Source of the DNA: a virus
Strand: one strand, 5' to 3'
Virus record (IMG/VR): IMGVR_UViG_3300036985_004072
Location: 1 to 41,836 of that record
DNA length: 41,836 bases
In this document: in pieces, positions 38,421 to 41,836 of the stretch
Numbering within the stretch: the stretch's first letter is position 1
Layout of the letters: the number at the start of each line of letters is the position of its first letter
Position numbers and translations under genes: made by a program
Notes under the pieces: model-generated
What the model was told of the DNA's origin: nothing
Database searches by the model: none
The model's input: only the letters and a program-made list of their open reading frames with translations

Positions 38421-40465
38421 GCTGGGCAAAGCCGGGGGGCTCACCCACCGCTTCTTACAACATTACGGGCAAATTCCGGGAGGCATTTGAAGCCTACGAC
38501 CCCATCAACGGCGGCAAGTGGGTAGAGAGCAAGGCCAGCGGCGACTTGATTTTTGTGGATGGCAATGCTGCGGCGTCTAGCTATCTAGTTATTAGCAAAG
38601 ACCCGATGTCGGCAGGAACTGAGTCGTACATTGAGCAAGCGGCTAAGTTGCACTTTGAGATGCCGTCGGAAATTGCCGTCGCATGCTCAATGTCTCAGCG
38701 CACGTTGGGCCAAGAGTTTTCAATCGAAGCGGTTGATCATTTCGCAGTTTTGCCGGATGTGGCCGACACTGCCATTGCCGGCATCACGCAAGCGGCCAGT
38801 GTTCTGACCGTCGACACCGTGGCACCCCACGGACTCAGTGTCGGTAAGAGCATTGGCATCTATGGCTGCTCTGACATGCGGGCCAACTATCCCGCCCTGG
38901 TGGTTGCAAGCATCCCCACGCCGAACCAAATCACATGCACTGCAGGGCCCGGCGGCACGATTGCCTCACAGACCATCACAAACCCTGCCGGCGCAAAGGG
39001 TTTGATCTACTTCCGCCAGCGCATGGGCCGCGCAAACAACGGCGTGTCTCAGATTTTTGAGAACGCCACCGTCACCAACGCGAGCATCTATCTGCGCAGC
39101 GAGTCCGGCGATGCCCTGCCAAGCGGAACCATTGCGGGCAGTCACTCCACGACGGTTGGCACCACCGCGCCCATTCAACTGGTCAACAGCGCAAACACCT
39201 ACGCATTCGGCGCGACCACCGAATACCGGATGCTCCTGCAAAGTGACCGGGTTCAAATTGCCGATGCATCCGTTGATGCAACTGCGCAACTCACTGCGCG
39301 AGCCACTCGCACGCAGGTATGCCCAGACCCGAGCGAGTCGTACAAGCTGCGATTCCGCGCCACAAACAACAAGGCACTGACTGTGCCTGTTGCTCAGATC
39401 GTTTCTGCAGTTAAAACTGGAACGACCACTGCAACCATCACGACTGACGTTGCTCACGGCCTTGCCCTGGGTGATCCAGTGGTGATCTACGGTATCCGAG
39501 ACCAGGCGGCCACATCGTTCCCCAACCTGCTGACCGCCACGGCTGTGGCATCAATAGTAAGTCCGACTAGTTTCACAATCGTTCAGGGCACGGCGGGGAC
39601 GGTTACCAGTTACGGAGGATATGTTGCTGAGGTGCAGGGCGGTAACTTGCCGTCGGCGTTGGGGGCTAACGCAGTGGTGGCTCAGGCGGCTGTTCTGTCC
39701 ACCCTGGCTGATGGTACGCGGCAGCTTGTGCTGACCGGTAACGCCAGCTGGGCAGGCTTAAGCATCGGCGACATGCTGAACGTGGTTGGGTGCCGCAACG
39801 CAACGGACGGCGCAACGCTGTCTGTGGATGGTCCGTGGAAAGTGGCAAACTTCGTCACCACTGCCCTGACCCTGGTTCTGCCGTTCTCCGGCCAGCGGGT
39901 GTTGCCTGCTGACTTTGCTTCTGTCAACTGCGGCGGCGGCATTATCAAGCGCACCTGCTTGCGAATCTCGTTCGTCCGCGTGTTTGACTACGATAGGCTG
40001 CGGGTTGAAGCATTGCCCAGGCCGGCTTCAGATTCAGCCGCTGCCATGCCTGTTGCTGTGCAAAACAGCTTAGCAGTAACTGCAGTCACTACGCAGGGCA
40101 CACCAGTAGCCCCCGCAACTCCGTTCATTTTGAACTCGCTCGCAACAACCAACGGCGCGTTGATTTTGAATGGCACTAGCGGTCTGCACGCCTTCTATGC
40201 GACAAACACAGGCGCAACTGCCGCGTACGTCAAGTTGTACAACAAAGCTACTGCACCGACGGTTGGCACCGACGTTCCGGCCATGATTCTCCCAATCGCC
40301 GCGGCTGTTGCCGGGGTACCTGGCGTTGCGTTGCTGCCCATTGGATACCAAGGCTTCCGCTTTGCCCTCGGGCTTGGAATCGCAGTTACTGGCGGTGCTG
40401 CTGATGCGGACACCACCGCTGTAGCGGCTGGTCAAGTCAAGGTCATGTTGTCGAGGACTGTGTAA
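38417..40465 (+). CDS. Large beta-rich virion protein near the portal (head/neck fibre?)
   Basis: 682 residues, GTG start in the GTGA overlap. Mostly short beta strands with Gly/Ala/Thr (repeated VAHGLALGDPVVIYGIRD-type turns at about 130-165 and 348-385, suggesting duplicated small domains). A C-terminal domain (AFYATNTGATAAYVKLYNKA) is of a kind I have seen at the ends of phage structural proteins. The DNA is less GC-rich than the neighbours and resembles the tailspike gene in that, so it may be an exchanged module. Likely a virion surface protein. Confidence 0.6.
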   Translation: MSWAKPGGSPTASYNITGKFREAFEAYDPINGGKWVESKASGDLIFVDGNAAASSYLVISKDPMSAGTESYIEQAAKLHFEMPSEIAVACSMSQRTLGQEFSIEAVDHFAVLPDVADTAIAGITQAASVLTVDTVAPHGLSVGKSIGIYGCSDMRANYPALVVASIPTPNQITCTAGPGGTIASQTITNPAGAKGLIYFRQRMGRANNGVSQIFENATVTNASIYLRSESGDALPSGTIAGSHSTTVGTTAPIQLVNSANTYAFGATTEYRMLLQSDRVQIADASVDATAQLTARATRTQVCPDPSESYKLRFRATNNKALTVPVAQIVSAVKTGTTTATITTDVAHGLALGDPVVIYGIRDQAATSFPNLLTATAVASIVSPTSFTIVQGTAGTVTSYGGYVAEVQGGNLPSALGANAVVAQAAVLSTLADGTRQLVLTGNASWAGLSIGDMLNVVGCRNATDGATLSVDGPWKVANFVTTALTLVLPFSGQRVLPADFASVNCGGGIIKRTCLRISFVRVFDYDRLRVEALPRPASDSAAAMPVAVQNSLAVTAVTTQGTPVAPATPFILNSLATTNGALILNGTSGLHAFYATNTGATAAYVKLYNKATAPTVGTDVPAMILPIAAAVAGVPGVALLPIGYQGFRFALGLGIAVTGGAADADTTAVAAGQVKVMLSRTV

Positions 40466-40647
40466 TGGCTCAATACGCCATCGTTTCCAACGCTGCGCCA
40501 TACCTGCAAGTTCAGGTTTTGTTTGCAGAACAAGTGTTTACTCAAACGCTTGTGTCAAGCAAAACCGGACAAGCCTTAGCCGACCAGCTCCAAGCGTACG
40601 CAGACGCCTACGAGGATGAGTGGACGGCGGCGCAAGCCGTAATCTGA
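40465..40647 (+). CDS. Small protein before the portal, unknown
   Basis: 60 residues, ATG overlapping the preceding stop by one base (TAATG). Two strands then a helix (ALADQLQAYADAYEDEW). Three bases separate it from the portal gene. It could be a companion of the preceding surface protein. Confidence 0.6.
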   Translation: MAQYAIVSNAAPYLQVQVLFAEQVFTQTLVSSKTGQALADQLQAYADAYEDEWTAAQAVI

Positions 40648-40650
40648 CGC

Positions 40651-41836
40651 ATGGCCGACCTGAACACCCAAACACCGCTCGCCAGGGCCTTGCACCGCAA
40701 GCAGGAGCTGTGGAACGAGCGGTCGAGCCACATCAGCCACTGGCGCGAACTGAGCGAGACTCAGCAGCCCCGTGGCGGGCGGTTCTTCACGTCGGACGTC
40801 AACAAGGGCGGCAAGCGGCACAACCACATCTTCGACGAGACCGCCACCTGGGCGCTGCGCACGCTGGCCGCCGGCATGATGTCGGGCGTCACCAGCCCGG
40901 CCAGGCCTTGGTTTAAGCTGGCCCTGCCCGACAAGGATCTGATGGAGGCGGGCGCAGTCAAGACCTGGCTGCACCAGACCGCGGAGCTCATGCGCGCGAT
41001 CTTCGCCGCGTCGAACACCTACCGCACGCTGCACACGATCTACGAGGAGCTGGGCCTGTTCGGCACCGGCGCCACGGTACTGCTGCCGAACTACAACACG
41101 GTCATCCACCATTACCCGATGACGGCGGGCGAGTACGCCATCGCCAACGACGAGATGGGCAACGTCGACACGCTGGTGCGCGAGTTCAAGCTGACCGTGC
41201 ACCAGATGGTCGAGCGTTTCGGCCTCGACGCCGTGAGCGAGTCGGTGCGCAACATGCACTCGATGGGCAAGCTGCACACCTGGGTCGACATCGTGCACCT
41301 GGTGGAGCCACGCCAGCAGCGCGACGTCACCAAGGCCGACAACAAGAACATGCGGTTCAAGAGCTGCTACTTCGAGCCGGCCGCCTGCGGCGAGAACAGG
41401 TGGTTGAGCGAATCCGGGTTCAAGCGCTTCCCGGCGTTGTGCCCGCGCTGGTCGGTGACCGGCAACGACGTCTACGGCGCGAGCCCAGGCATGGACGTGC
41501 TGGGCTCTGTGAAGCAGCTCCAGCACCAGCAGCTGCGCAAGGCCCAGGCGATCGACTACCAGGTCAACCCCCCGATCGGGGTGCCCACCGCGCTGAAGAA
41601 CCAGTCGGTCAACCGGCTGCCAGGCGGGGTCAGCTACATCGACACCGCGGGCAGCGGGAAGATCGAGAGCCTGTTCAACGTCGACCTGAACCTGCAGCAC
41701 CTGCGCGAGGACATCCTCGACGTGCGTGACCGCATCCGCACCGGCTACTACGCCGACCTCTTCCTGATGCTGGCCAACGACACCCGCAGCGGTGTGACAG
41801 CCACCGAGGTGGCGCAGCGCCACGAGGAGAAGCTGC
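40651..41836 (+). CDS. Portal protein (head-tail connector), N-terminal part
   Basis: The gene starts at ATG 40651 and runs off the right end, continuing at base 1 (unique part ends at 41709). Signatures of the phage head-tail connector family are present: RKQELWNERSSHISHWRELS, TATWALRTLAAGMMSGVTSP, FGTGATVLLPNY, YGASPGMDVLGSVKQLQ and NPPIGVP. The joined protein has 565 residues. It forms the packaging and ejection channel and nucleates head assembly. Confidence 0.95.
   Translation, partial: MADLNTQTPLARALHRKQELWNERSSHISHWRELSETQQPRGGRFFTSDVNKGGKRHNHIFDETATWALRTLAAGMMSGVTSPARPWFKLALPDKDLMEAGAVKTWLHQTAELMRAIFAASNTYRTLHTIYEELGLFGTGATVLLPNYNTVIHHYPMTAGEYAIANDEMGNVDTLVREFKLTVHQMVERFGLDAVSESVRNMHSMGKLHTWVDIVHLVEPRQQRDVTKADNKNMRFKSCYFEPAACGENRWLSESGFKRFPALCPRWSVTGNDVYGASPGMDVLGSVKQLQHQQLRKAQAIDYQVNPPIGVPTALKNQSVNRLPGGVSYIDTAGSGKIESLFNVDLNLQHLREDILDVRDRIRTGYYADLFLMLANDTRSGVTATEVAQRHEEKL
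41710..41836. repeat. Right copy of the 127-bp terminal repeat
   Basis: Identical to bases 1-127; see the left copy. It should be removed when the genome is treated as a circle. Confidence 0.95.

Noticed and set aside
40423-40440. Promoter-like TTGACCAGCCGCTACAG on the minus strand
   Set aside because: It lies inside the late gene 38417-40465 with no minus gene downstream; resemblance to the 28925 promoter is probably chance.

Overview
This window is one complete genome of a tailed phage with a short (podovirus-type) tail, opened inside its portal gene. Bases 1-127 are repeated exactly at 41710-41836. The unique circle is therefore 41,709 bp, and the portal gene runs from 40651 through the join to 639. 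DNA is GC-rich (about 64% by eye). The virion genes resemble those of Bordetella phage BPP-1 and relatives (Bbp16/17/19-like head genes, T7-like tail tube and internal core proteins), which suggests a Burkholderiales-type host; this host guess is inference. I found no integrase, reverse transcriptase or CRISPR.

Layout. (1) Late genes, all on +, run from 33624 through the join to 19538: a small HTH protein, terminase small subunit, a membrane protein, GH108 endolysin, 3-TM holin, terminase large subunit, small structural genes, portal, a beta-helix tailspike, scaffold, major capsid, cement protein, tail tube A, an HNH endonuclease, tail tube B, internal virion proteins A-D (the last 1,955 residues with a zincin motif) and a T7-type tail fibre. 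A tRNA-Glu lies antisense between tail and core genes and has its own promoter. Five copies of GTGCGTTTGC, each exactly 26 bases before a TACANT-like hexamer, mark probable late promoters. (2) Early/replication genes on - (29848 down to about 19263) include unknown small genes, a DUF2800-type RecB-like nuclease, a DUF2815-type ssDNA-binding protein, an HNH gene, family A DNA polymerase, a VRR-NUC nuclease, a zinc-ribbon protein, an SNF2-like helicase split by an intein, and DUF3310. (3) A short + early operon (29994-33387) holds a Cro/YdaS-like regulator, a protein closely resembling the type II (DfrB/R67) dihydrofolate reductase, two small proteins, and a primase-polymerase/VapE-like helicase. 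The two early units diverge from 29849-29993.

Most notable: a DfrB-type trimethoprim-insensitive DHFR homologue in the phage early operon; an intein in the helicase whose linker also encodes, in another reading frame and with its own Shine-Dalgarno, an HNH homing endonuclease; a leader before 30917 with mutually exclusive hairpins; a repeated AGCANNTGCT element overlapping early promoters, a plausible operator set for the Cro-like protein; and the five-copy late promoter motif. Many genes overlap by ATGA/GTGA/TTGA, so translation is tightly coupled.
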